From Gracilaria vermiculophylla (taxonomy: Eukaryota; Rhodophyta; Florideophyceae; Gracilariales; Gracilariaceae), in the NCBI GenBank assembly GCA_019155205.2, contig JAHNZQ020000004.1, positions 2,469,501-2,484,756 of the forward strand: a stretch of 15,256 nucleotides of DNA, given 5' to 3'. The notes under the pieces were generated by a model. That model ran no database searches, was not told the origin of the DNA, and worked only from the letters and a program-made list of their open reading frames with translations. Made by a program: the position numbers and the translations under genes. Positions 8,006 to 15,256 of this stretch are shown here, piece by piece (the first letter of the stretch is position 1; each line of letters begins with the position of its first letter).

Positions 8006-10684
8006 TTAGACGGATGAGTGTCCAAGTTTTATATTCCAGGATACGAATCGCCGTTTTTCTCTGAGCGGGTCTCTCGATTGACTTAGCAGATCGTCGCATG
8101 AGGCGTTCTTGTTCGTGATGAAACGAATTACGGGATGGCAGGTCACAGGAATACAGAGAACTTGAAGAGCGATGCTGTATAATTCCGGTACTTGTTCTTC
8201 AAACTTTGCCCACCATATTTGATGATTGACGTTTTCTGAGTCGATAGCAACGTCGGATGTTGTTAAACTTTCAATATTGTTCTTCTTCCACTCTGCTCTC
8301 ACTCCACTCCTCTTTTGTGTGTGGAAAAGATACAGTTGGCTTTCTACAACCGTCTCAGTACGTTTGTATTTGTCCCTTAGACCCCTAACAGCCCTAGAGA
8401 AGACTTCGTCACGTGTAAAAAAACTTGCGTTCACATCGACAGCCGGATTAAGTATCGCTGCGAGACAACATATGTCATTCACAATAGGCGGCAGACCGTC
8501 AGGTCCCTCATGGAACAGCCTTCTGTGAACACGAGATTTTACAATTTGAGAATCATCATTGCTCAGATCATCGTGAATAGATATCTGATGAAATGCATCC
8601 ACACAATCATCAAGAACACACCCGATAGAGCGTGATTTAAAATTGCCCAGTTGGGCCGCAAAGTGCTGAGAGAGAGAAAAGCAAGGCCAGTGTATTCGGG
8701 TATCGTCCTTTCCATATAGAAGAATAAGATTTGTGAGTGGTCTGAGGAGAGTGAGGAAGCCTCGAAGATCTTTAAGATAAGATGGGGACAGTAGAAAACG
8801 CACGACTTCTCGACACAAAGCGGTGCTTCCACAGGTTTCTTCAGAAAGCGAAGTAAGAAATTTGTGCATCTGTCTGACACGATGTTTACAAGATTGGTTC
8901 GCTTGCATAACTTGAATTAGTCTGTATATATGATCAGCAGACTGCACGACATAACAAGAATACAACGAGGTCTCAGATCGTGAAGAATCGGATGAAAATG
9001 AAACGTATTTCTGAAATATTTCTGTTTCTTGTTCACAACCTCCAAAAAGGTTCCTTCCTGTTCTTTCATCAGCTTGTTCCAGAAACATTGCTATAACTCT
9101 GTTTCTTCGATGGACGCGTGAAAGAAATGGTACGCTTTCAATCAAATCTCTACAGAACATGTCGACTTCTCGACGTATATCTAATATCCAATGCAAAGAC
9201 TTCTTCTTTCCGGGGTAAAATTGGCTTCCACTTTCTCCAGAACGATTTAACAGAACAGTTGAAATATGATACGATACTTGATTCTCTGCTTCGTCGATGA
9301 TGCTCTCCAAAATCTTGGTGGGGGGTTCAACTCCGCAACAGCGTGAACCGATGTAAAATAGCTTTGTTCCCGAAACGAGGGTGAAATATGAGACAATGTG
9401 AACATTATGCTGTGACGGGGGGCCATCACTATAATTTGAGATTTTTGATCCCTTAATATCCGCAAAGCATATCACCAGATTCATACTATCAGAATATAGA
9501 AGCATTGGGTTTCCAAGACCATTAATAATTTCCGAACGTGATGAGTTAGTGAAGCATTCCAGAATTTCATTTTCCGATGGTGAGGAAAACATTCGCATCG
9601 TATCGCTACTAACGGGATAGTGGCTACTTTTGGTTTCATTTTCGGATTCTTGGGTCCTGAAACTAACTTGCCGAAATAGAGGTCCATCAGCAATGCGAAA
9701 GGACAGGTGATGCGCCAACAAGAAGCGCACTACCGTAGACACACAGCTCATCGAACGGAATAATCGTCGGCCGTCCTCGGAAGGTCGCTGTAGTTCGGAT
9801 TTAGTTTCACTCAGTGCTGGTATACATGACGGATTATCTCCTAAAAGTGCATTGTTAGAGAGAGAGTGACTGCATCCGACAGACACGTTGCCAGACAAAG
9901 TCTGTTTCTGCAATATAGGTGTTGGGTGAGTATCATGTTCTGAAGAAACTGCATAGCCACGCCCACATGCTTCAGAGCTTAACAATCTGTAACCGATGCC
10001 TTTCAAAACTAAACTTTGTTCATGTGAGCGCTCCTTCTTTCCGACACCACAACGAAGTAGACTGGGTGTCACAGACTTCGACCCAACATATTTTTGATGC
10101 ATTCTTCGAGAAAGTGGCCGAGAGTTTAAAATATTTCCGGAAGTCTTGATATGGTTTGCATGTAAGCATCTTTCGATGGAAACTCTCTCTGTACAGAGAG
10201 GTGTGAGATTCATAAGAGAAGCGGCTTGGACATCGTGCTGGTCCTCAGGAACGTTGTTCGGAATTGATATAGAATTCTTTGCTGGAGAAGGAGAAGCGGG
10301 AGACAGATTTCGAATCTCTAAAGCCTTCTTGATATCATCTGGAGCACAGCATCGTCGACGTATATGCCGGCTCAAATACGTTGGGTTCTCCGATTTATCG
10401 CGGGAAATAAACAGACAAAACCGACATTGGTTTCCGATAAACATTCCTTTCTCATCTTCAATCCGATTGAAATATGAAAAGACGGCAGAGCGCGGGCGTC
10501 CGCGCCGCTTTTGTACTTTACTTGTGTGAAGAGTAGCTTTTGGGACGAAATTGTTGCTTTGCGCGATAGGATCAGAGCCCTGCACGATATGGTCCTGACC
10601 AGAGGCTCTCGGTGTTGATGGCTCATCTCCATGGATAAAGTCTTCCATCAAGCGACAAGGATACTTACTCTTGGAAACGGGCAT
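8006..10684 (-). CDS. hAT-transposase-like BED zinc-finger protein, possibly domesticated
   Basis: This is an uninterrupted 892-codon gene from ATG (10684) to the stop at 8006. An AT-hook-like KRRGRPR (59-65) precedes a BED-type zinc finger (Cys87, Cys90, His107, Cys112). After a Ser-rich linker (~120-310) come segments matching the DUF659/hAT catalytic region (~320-510). A helical region follows, with an LAAILNP motif at 741-747. Last is a hATC-like dimerisation segment at ~822-860 (IWWAKFEEQVPELYSIALQVL, then CIPVT). Against family consensus, the first acidic residue may survive (Asp399 in YSDSMN), but the second Asp motif (usually TDNASN) reads LLNRSGE at ~479-485. The C-x-x-H that follows reads KSLHW. 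The S..ER.FS end motif of hATC is changed to HPVIRFI. An intact frame with lost catalysis suggests a co-opted DNA-binding protein. No flanking hAT inverted repeats or 8-bp duplications were found. A recently decayed transposase is the alternative. Confidence 0.7.
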   Translation of the reverse strand: MPVSKSKYPCRLMEDFIHGDEPSTPRASGQDHIVQGSDPIAQSNNFVPKATLHTSKVQKRRGRPRSAVFSYFNRIEDEKGMFIGNQCRFCLFISRDKSENPTYLSRHIRRRCCAPDDIKKALEIRNLSPASPSPAKNSISIPNNVPEDQHDVQAASLMNLTPLCTERVSIERCLHANHIKTSGNILNSRPLSRRMHQKYVGSKSVTPSLLRCGVGKKERSHEQSLVLKGIGYRLLSSEACGRGYAVSSEHDTHPTPILQKQTLSGNVSVGCSHSLSNNALLGDNPSCIPALSETKSELQRPSEDGRRLFRSMSCVSTVVRFLLAHHLSFRIADGPLFRQVSFRTQESENETKSSHYPVSSDTMRMFSSPSENEILECFTNSSRSEIINGLGNPMLLYSDSMNLVICFADIKGSKISNYSDGPPSQHNVHIVSYFTLVSGTKLFYIGSRCCGVEPPTKILESIIDEAENQVSYHISTVLLNRSGESGSQFYPGKKKSLHWILDIRREVDMFCRDLIESVPFLSRVHRRNRVIAMFLEQADERTGRNLFGGCEQETEIFQKYVSFSSDSSRSETSLYSCYVVQSADHIYRLIQVMQANQSCKHRVRQMHKFLTSLSEETCGSTALCREVVRFLLSPSYLKDLRGFLTLLRPLTNLILLYGKDDTRIHWPCFSLSQHFAAQLGNFKSRSIGCVLDDCVDAFHQISIHDDLSNDDSQIVKSRVHRRLFHEGPDGLPPIVNDICCLAAILNPAVDVNASFFTRDEVFSRAVRGLRDKYKRTETVVESQLYLFHTQKRSGVRAEWKKNNIESLTTSDVAIDSENVNHQIWWAKFEEQVPELYSIALQVLCIPVTCHPVIRFITNKNASCDDLLSQSRDPLREKRRFVSWNIKLGHSSV

Positions 10685-10713
10685 CCGGAATTCTAAGTGA
10701 CACTCATCAAGCT

Positions 10714-10741
10714 CAAGTGAACCTGTTCAAGTGCACCTGTT
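10714..10741 (-). repeat. Tandem 14-mer duplicate upstream of the hAT-like gene
   Basis: Two head-to-tail 14-mers read CAAGTG(A/C)ACCTGTT on the + strand and differ at one base. They lie 30-57 nt upstream of the hAT-like ATG, a location compatible with 5'UTR or core promoter. Nearby CATGAG motifs recur three times (10743, 10753 and 10804 areas). A regulatory role is only a guess. Confidence 0.45.
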
Positions 10742-10830
10742 CATGAGACTAACATGAGAGAAATTGTTTCACAACTAATTTACTCTCACTTCAAACAATG
10801 TAACATGAGTACCTTACACAGGGCCAAAGC

Positions 10831-11230
10831 TAGTGTCTATCGGACCAGTGCGCTGACCTCATAAAGTATGAGGAAAGCGCAGCATCACGCAAAATAAAAA
10901 AAATATTGAAATCTGATCCGTAGGCCTTTACATTTTGAATTTTAAACTTGAAAAACGGCCTACGGAGCTAATCAAGTTCTGCAAAGATCTGTCTTCATGG
11001 CACCAATTCACGGATGTTTACGACAACTACGACTGATTCAACAGCTACAAATGTTGTTTGAGTGTTGTGGACATGGTTTAGCGCTGCCGGTCTAGAACAC
11101 ACGATAAAGATATCATATGGAAAAAAAATTGGACATTTTTCAAATGTTTTGGTACAATTCTACAGTATGTATAATTGACTTCATATGAGGTCATCTGACC
11201 TTTATGAGGTCGCTGGTCTAATAGACACTA
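10831..11230. mobile_element. MITE-like unit A (400 bp)
   Basis: The unit begins TAGTGTCTATCGGACCAGTG and ends with the reverse complement of TAGTGTCTATTAGACCAGCG, giving terminal inverted repeats of about 20 bp with few mismatches. It has no coding capacity. Just inside the ends are decayed copies of the palindromes seen in unit B (for example 11176-11193, one mismatch). A perfect internal 9-bp inverted repeat, CCGTAGGCC at 10918-10926 and GGCCTACGG at 10957-10965, could form a hairpin. The TA at each end could be a TA target duplication, as in Tc1/mariner-type MITEs. Confidence 0.75.
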
Positions 11231-11655
11231 GTGTCTATCGGACCAGTGCGCTGACCTCATACTTTATGAGGTCAAATTGACCTCATATGAGGTCAGCGCA
11301 CCATCACGCAATAAAAAAATATATATATATTGAAATCTGATCCGTAGGCGTTTACATTTCGAATTTTGAACTTGAAAAACGGCCTGCGGTGCAAATCAAG
11401 TTGTGCAAAGATCTGTCTTCATGGCACCAATTCACGGATGTTTTTGACAACCACGACTGATTCAACAGCTACAAATGTTGTTTGAGTGTTGTGGACATGG
11501 TTCGGCGCTGCCAGTCTAGAAAACACGATAAATATATCATATTGAAAAGAAATTGGAAAGTTTTCGAATGTTTTGGTACAATTCTGAAGTAAGTAAAATT
11601 GACCTCATATGAGGTCATTTGACCTCATATGAGGTCACTGGTCCAATAGACACTA
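11229..11655. mobile_element. MITE-like unit B (427 bp), directly abutting unit A
   Basis: This is the same family and orientation as unit A, with long identical stretches in the middle (for example the segment starting GCAAAGATCTGTCTTCATGG). It shares the terminal TA at 11229-11230 with unit A, so the two are head-to-tail with no spacer. Its terminal repeats (TAGTGTCTATCGGACCAGTG and, at the right end, the complement of TAGTGTCTATTGGACCAGTG) match better than unit A's. Its subterminal palindromes are intact, so it looks like the younger or less decayed copy. An (AT)n run near 11315-11331 is expanded relative to unit A. Confidence 0.75.
11252..11637. repeat. 18-bp palindromes inside unit B
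   Basis: The perfect palindrome TGACCTCATATGAGGTCA occurs at 11278-11295, 11600-11617 and 11620-11637. An interrupted version (TGACCTCATA-cttt-ATGAGGTCA) is at 11252-11274. The copies are placed symmetrically just inside both ends of the element, where transposase-binding subterminal repeats usually sit. Confidence 0.8.
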
Positions 11656-11657
11656 GC

Positions 11658-11673
11658 TAGTGTCTATCGGACC
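11658..11673 (+). repeat. Solo left terminal repeat of the same MITE family
   Basis: Two bases after unit B ends, the sequence TAGTGTCTATCGGACC reappears and then diverges. It is either a truncated third copy or the outer remnant of an element into which the others inserted. Each of the three left-end copies is preceded by C (AGC, AC or GC). Confidence 0.6.
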
Positions 11674-12002
11674 GGTACCCTAACCAAATACCATACAGCA
11701 TTTCCAGCAAGTAGCCAACGAGCAAACTATCAAATTTATGCAGCAATCCATATCAATAGTACGCAATGGCACATTTTCAGCTTTTCAAGTTATGTACTTG
11801 TCCAAAAACTAAAAGCTCATAGCTTTCCAAAAACACAACTCTCGCATTAAACAGACGTCTGGATACCGAGATATTGTAAATAGAAAGTTCGGATCTGACC
11901 CAGAGCGTTTTTGCAGGAACTGCCGGGAAGATAGACAAAAACGTCTTTCAAGTCTTTTGAGCATCCGTATACACTTTCCCACACCCTCTCGCTCTCATAA
12001 TC
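11674..12002. other. AT-rich spacer with nothing recognised
   Basis: This is about 330 bp between the MITE cluster and the next open frame. It holds no convincing gene, repeat or RNA. Confidence 0.5.
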
Positions 12003-12236
12003 ATGATTTCTCTTCCATTCTTTACAAACGATCAAAGTGTGGACATTGAGGAGCTAATCGCTGAGGATCTTCAGCATCTGCGCTCACAGGAGCGTCTACC
12101 TCCTGAAGACAATTTGCCGCCAGATGACATAATAATTATCACTCAAAACACGATCTCAATTGACAACGCGCAAGGTGCCGAACGTTCTACGCAGGTATTA
12201 AAAAAGACTGCACTTCAGCACTTTGACCGCATGTGA
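12003..12236 (+). CDS. Small unrecognised open frame, 77 codons
   Basis: It starts with a true ATG and ends with TGA at 12234-12236. The product is acidic and polar with a proline-rich middle (ERLPPEDNLPPDDIIII). After that TGA the same frame remains open for another 84 codons through the left arm of the inverted repeat. The pair may therefore be one older coding frame broken by a stop, or the arm may simply have inserted at its end. No domain was recognised and it may not be expressed. Confidence 0.3.
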   Translation: MISLPFFTNDQSVDIEELIAEDLQHLRSQERLPPEDNLPPDDIIIITQNTISIDNAQGAERSTQVLKKTALQHFDRM

Positions 12237-12247
12237 GTGCACTTCAT

Positions 12248-12800
12248 TTGTGGTACTGTCAGCCCTCCTGTCGAGGTAGTAAAGCACAACGTCCGTTGGG
12301 AGTTTTTGGTGACTCCAAAGGCGCGTATTCCTGAAGATGGTCTCCGGTATCCGCTGTCGCGAGCCAAGAGAATTCTGAAAGGGATCCGCAAACACTCAGC
12401 GAAGGGGGAGGTTCACTGGGCGGACAATGCTCCTACAGGCACTGCTATAATGCGACTTGGGAATCGGCGGCTTAGAAACCTGCGTGAATAGACAAGAGAC
12501 TCCAACCGAAAAATGTAGAAGAAGACTCAAGGGTGCTTGTCTTTACTTCCCCAGAGGTGGGGCTCAAGCGGCACCTTAAATATCAAGCCGAGAGCCCGCC
12601 TCGGCAGGTCGCACTACTGTGCTAATTACCCGCATAAAAAATCTAAAATAAATACTAAATTCTACCATACCTCAAGGATGCTGTAGCGCACGCAGGCGAG
12701 ATTATGCACCACGTGGCCCAGCTAATAAATCACGACCCCTCTTTAGGAATATAATACCTTAAGGCCAAACCACCCTATTTCCGTAGGAGTCACTGTACTA
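12248..12800 (+). repeat. Left arm of a 553-bp inverted repeat
   Basis: The arm reads from TTGTGGTACTGTCAGCCC to CACTGTACTA and is the reverse complement of 14171-14723, with about 41 mismatches by hand count (roughly 93% identity), mostly transitions, and no obvious indels. It contains a TATA-like TTAAATAT at 12576, AATAAA at 12647-12652 and 12724-12729, and a CCACGTGG G-box-like palindrome near 12709. Its outline TGTGGTAC…GTACTACA resembles the TG…CA ends of an LTR. No adjacent primer-binding site or polypurine tract was seen. Confidence 0.85.
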
Positions 12801-14170
12801 CATACCCCCTTTCTTAAATTGCCCCACGTCCTCGAGGTGCATCTTCCGCTTTCTTGATCCCTGGGGTGGCTCCTATCGGTGTTGCAGCACGTGCGGCCTC
12901 CAGCAGTTTGCCCCTTCTCTCCTTCAGGCGTTTCTTCTCTTCTCCATACTCCCGCGCGGCGTGTTGCCCCGGGTTCGCTTTTCACTCCTTGCGGCGTTCG
13001 TGGGCTCAGCTCCTCCTTCACCCGGCGATATCCGCTCCTTCTTGGTGTCATTCTTTGGTGCTGCTGCGCCAGTCGGCATCGCAAGTGTCTGCATCTTCCG
13101 GCGCACCGCGCGCGGTGCAAGCGCGCAACTTCGTGGACGGAGCATGGGTCAGTCCCGCGAGGATACCGACCCCCTGGAGGCGTTAGCCACTCTGACTCCT
13201 CCGAGGTTACTCTTTTTGGCAACACCCGCTTCTTCGCGTCCGCTCACTTTATCTCCGTGAAGGCGCCGGACTCATAAGTTTCTCGTCCGCACCTCCGTCG
13301 TTCTCCGTTGGATATGAGCGCGCGCCCCGCGATGGTGCTCCATAACTCGCCCGATGCCGGTCGCCCGGCTTCGCCTCTGATTCCACGGTGGCGGCTCGAT
13401 ACGGCTCCCTTTGCGGTGGTGCATATAGCTTCGAATCGATCCCCGAGTGGTATCAGGTCTCTCTCCTCAGGTGCAACCACGCGTTCGGTCGCCATCCACC
13501 CTGCTTCGTACACCTTCGGAATGTTCTCTCCTACTCCGGCGCCGACATCCCCTTTCAATCGTGAGGTGTATCACACCTCGCCCGGAGCACCGTTCCGTCC
13601 AGGAGACCACTTCGATCATCGCGCCACGCGGGTGTTCGTCCCAGAATACGGACGCGCCTCCTTAGGTGATAACTTCGCGGCCTGCAGCAATTCCGGGTGC
13701 TCCAGCAGTAGTAACCGCCGTGTCTTCTATGGATGAGGACGAGATTGTTCCCGTCCCGGTACCTTCGGCCTCCGTAGTGTAGCCCCGATTGCGAAGTGTC
13801 CCTGCGCCGAGTACTCAGCCTCGCCTGCGGAGCGTTCCCGTTCCCTTACCATCGTCACCTCCGGCGTCGCCGACTCCGCCCTTAGCATTGCCGACCTCCA
13901 CTGCGGAACCCGCGGAATCCCGTCGAAGCGCTCCTGTCCCAGCTGGTTCGCCGTCCGCGGCTCCTTCCGTGGCGGTTGTTGTGCCGGCAACGAAGGTGGC
14001 CGCATCTGGTGCACCGTTGGAGGAGTCTCCTCTAGGGCTCTGGGGGCTGCCTTCCAGGAGTTGGTGCAGGCGTGTCTGGTGACCGGCCGTCCTGCTCCAG
14101 CTTCTCCTGTAGAGGTTCTGCGCAAGGCGCGTGCTTGGGTCTTAGAGCTCCACAAGGCCCGGACAGACTC
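12801..14170 (+). pseudogene. GC-rich core with broken Pro/Ser/Val-rich coding sequence
   Basis: The core is CpG- and GC-rich compared with the flanks. On the + strand, protein-like sequence runs in pieces. One frame, interrupted by stop codons near 13659 and 13780, encodes a Pro/Ser/Val/Ala-rich stretch from about 13580 to 14080. From about 14010 the coding signal shifts frame and encodes a helical module (VGGVSSRALGAAFQEL, then VEVLRKARAWVLELHKA) that ends at the right arm. Most open frames in the first half begin at non-ATG codons and overlap on both strands, as expected for GC-rich DNA. I read the core as a degraded, gag-like or other element-encoded protein. I cannot name the family. Confidence 0.4.
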
Positions 14171-14723
14171 TAGTACAGTGGCTCCTACGGAAATATGGTG
14201 GTTTGTCCTTGAGGTATAATATTCCCAAGGAGGGTTCGTAATTTATTGGCTGGGCCACGTGGTGCATATTCTTGCCTGCGTGCGCTACAGTATCCTCGAG
14301 GTACGGTAGAATTTATTATTTATTTTAAATATTTTATGCAGGTAATTAGCACAGTAGTGAGACCTGCCGAGGCGGGCTCCCGGCTTGATATTTAATCTGC
14401 CGGTTGAGCTCCACCTCTGGGGAAGTAAATACAAGCACCCTTGAGTCTTCTTTTACATTTTTCGGTTGGAGTCTCTTGTCTATTCACGCAGGTTTCTAAG
14501 CCGCCGATTCCCAGGTCGCATCATAGCAGTGCCTATAGAAGCATTGTCCGCCCAGTGAACCTCCCCCTTCGCTGAGTGTTTGCGGACCCCTTTCAGAATT
14601 CCTCCGGCTCGCGACAGTGGATACCGGAGACCACCTTTAGGAATACGCGCCTTTGGAGTCACCAAAAACTCCTAACGGACGTTGTGCTTTACTAACTCGA
14701 CAGGAGGGCTGACAGTACCACAA
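14171..14723 (-). repeat. Right arm of the 553-bp inverted repeat
   Basis: This is the mirror copy of 12248-12800. Read on the minus strand it keeps the same landmarks: TTAAATAT, two AATAAA-type signals and the CCACGTGG palindrome. The minus strand is also open for 60 codons in the frame homologous to the left arm's open frame (…HSAKGEVHWADNA…), but upstream of that it has a TAG where the left arm has TGG. The minus-strand inner end reads GTACTAGA rather than the left arm's GTACTACA. Confidence 0.85.
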
Positions 14724-14975
14724 CTGGTTTCCCGACTTAGAAGGTCACAGTTCCTAAAGGATTCGCACAAGTCGCAGCAGAACCGTGTTTCTAGTTTGCA
14801 ACGACCAACCCCCAACAGTGGAATTCTCCCTTAAGGTGATCCGGAAGTGGAAGCAAATCACCCCCGACCTACTCCTCTATGGACCCCTCAGAACATCCCA
14901 TGGAAACCCCCCCTACAGTATCCTCAAGCAATCAGCTCTGTTGGTGGGCGCAGTACGCGCAGCGCTCTCCAGGAG

Positions 14976-15230
14976 ATGGCCGCCTCACTGAAGGACCCTG
15001 AAAGTCTCCTCCGGAATCCTGGCTCCTCTGTGGAGCGTTTCAGGAATGGCCTTAGGAGAATGTATGATCGGTGGCAAGCGGAATCCCCCGCAGCCCCTCT
15101 GGAGAACGCCGACGTGGAGGTTGAAGAACCGCACACGGCATCGCAGCCGCCACCTCAAGACTTGCAAGGACGGGAACACACGAAGGCTAACTCCCTTCTG
15201 GACTCACTGGCCCCGCGCCTTACGGATTAG
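14976..15230 (+). CDS. Element-encoded helical protein fragment, paralogous to the core module
   Basis: An ATG in a good context (GAGATGGCC) at 14976 gives 84 codons to a TAG at 15228-15230. The same frame is open upstream without an ATG, back past VGGRSTRSALQEM at about 14940. A separate short frame starts at the ATG at 14879 (MDPSEHPMETPP…) and stops at 15001; the pair may be one older gene with a frameshift near 14940. The module ALQEMAASLKDPESLL… SSVERFRNGLRRMYDRWQA resembles the one at ~14013-14170 in spacing and key residues (VGG, S-[ST]-R, Q-E, VE.[LF]R, a basic helix). An acidic and then Pro/Gln-rich tail follows. Likely a transposable-element protein; family unknown. Confidence 0.4.
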   Translation: MAASLKDPESLLRNPGSSVERFRNGLRRMYDRWQAESPAAPLENADVEVEEPHTASQPPPQDLQGREHTKANSLLDSLAPRLTD

Positions 15231-15256
15231 CTCTCACAAGAGCTGGTCGAAAGAAT

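Larger units (their letters stand above)
12248..14723. mobile_element. 2.5-kb foldback or long-inverted-repeat element with GC-rich core
   Basis: Two 553-bp arms in inverted orientation enclose about 1.37 kb of clearly GC-richer DNA. Candidate readings are a foldback or Mutator-like (Pack-type) element carrying captured sequence, a DIRS-like non-autonomous element, or two LTRs of independent insertions facing each other. I find no target duplication: the flanks are …CACTTCATT on the left and ACTGGTTTC… on the right. I also find no transposase, reverse transcriptase or recombinase inside, so it is non-autonomous or a composite. Confidence 0.55.

Noticed and set aside
9324..9334. GGTTCAACTCC, matching a tRNA B-box
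   Set aside because: It lies inside the hAT-like coding sequence, with no A-box at the right distance and no acceptor stem.
10819..10826. CAGGGCCA as a hAT-type terminus for the neighbouring hAT-like gene
   Set aside because: It points away from the gene, and no matching CCCTG end or 8-bp duplication is found on the other side.
12801..12830. Primer-binding site after the putative left LTR
   Set aside because: No tRNA-complementary TGG-type sequence follows the arm, and no polypurine tract precedes either arm, so a classical LTR reading is not supported.
12854..13186. Frame with a mitochondrial-presequence-like, Arg/Ser-rich beginning and a short NFVDGAWV aldehyde-dehydrogenase-like string
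   Set aside because: It starts at TTG, stops soon after, and the match is only a few residues; too little to claim a captured dehydrogenase exon.
12743..13225. 160-codon minus-strand open frame over the left arm and GC-rich core
   Set aside because: Its composition (very Arg/Gly/Thr-rich) and overlap with several + strand open frames fit chance openness in GC-rich DNA; the protein-like signal in the core is on the + strand.

Overview
The window looks like nuclear DNA of a compact, intron-poor eukaryote. The evidence is a full-length intronless OLA1-type Obg-like ATPase, a GT-AG intron with a CTAAC branch-point-like element, a TATA box, a TKL-class protein kinase, a hAT-transposase-like protein, and terminal-inverted-repeat elements. 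There is no sign of bacterial operons or ribosome binding sites. A red alga or another protist is my guess; nothing in the sequence fixes the lineage.

Layout: 1-475 holds a short direct repeat and an unrecognised open frame that may be the 3' end of an upstream gene. 562-1755 (+) is the OLA1 ATPase. 1756-4423 is a 2.7 kb stretch without a convincing gene, apart from a possible decayed gene at 2577-2885. 4424-7182 (+) is the centrepiece: a TATA box, a 5' leader, and a two-exon gene whose short first exon encodes an N-myristoylation signal (MGNQTS). The predicted 826-residue protein runs: lipidated basic N-terminus, low-complexity linker, macro-domain-like fold, TIR domain, acidic linker, TKL/RAF-like serine/threonine kinase. 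8006-10684 (-) is an uninterrupted 892-codon hAT-transposase-like gene with a BED zinc finger and AT-hook but a degraded catalytic core, so it may be a domesticated transposase; it is convergent with the kinase gene.

From 10.8 kb onward the window is mobile DNA. Two adjacent ~0.4 kb MITE-like units (10831-11655) share a 20-bp terminal inverted repeat and carry 18-bp palindromes. A 2.5 kb structure (12248-14723) has two 553-bp inverted arms (about 93% identical by hand count) around a GC-rich core. The core and the right-hand flank each encode a copy of the same unrecognised helical module, which I read as pieces of an unknown element family.

Functional reading: only the OLA1 and TIR-kinase genes look like ordinary cellular genes. 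The TIR-kinase would sit at a membrane, could sense or process an NAD/ADP-ribose-type signal through its macro-like and TIR domains, and could pass it on by phosphorylation. That is inference from architecture. The position of the canonical TIR catalytic glutamate is occupied by alanine, so enzymatic activity of the TIR is uncertain.
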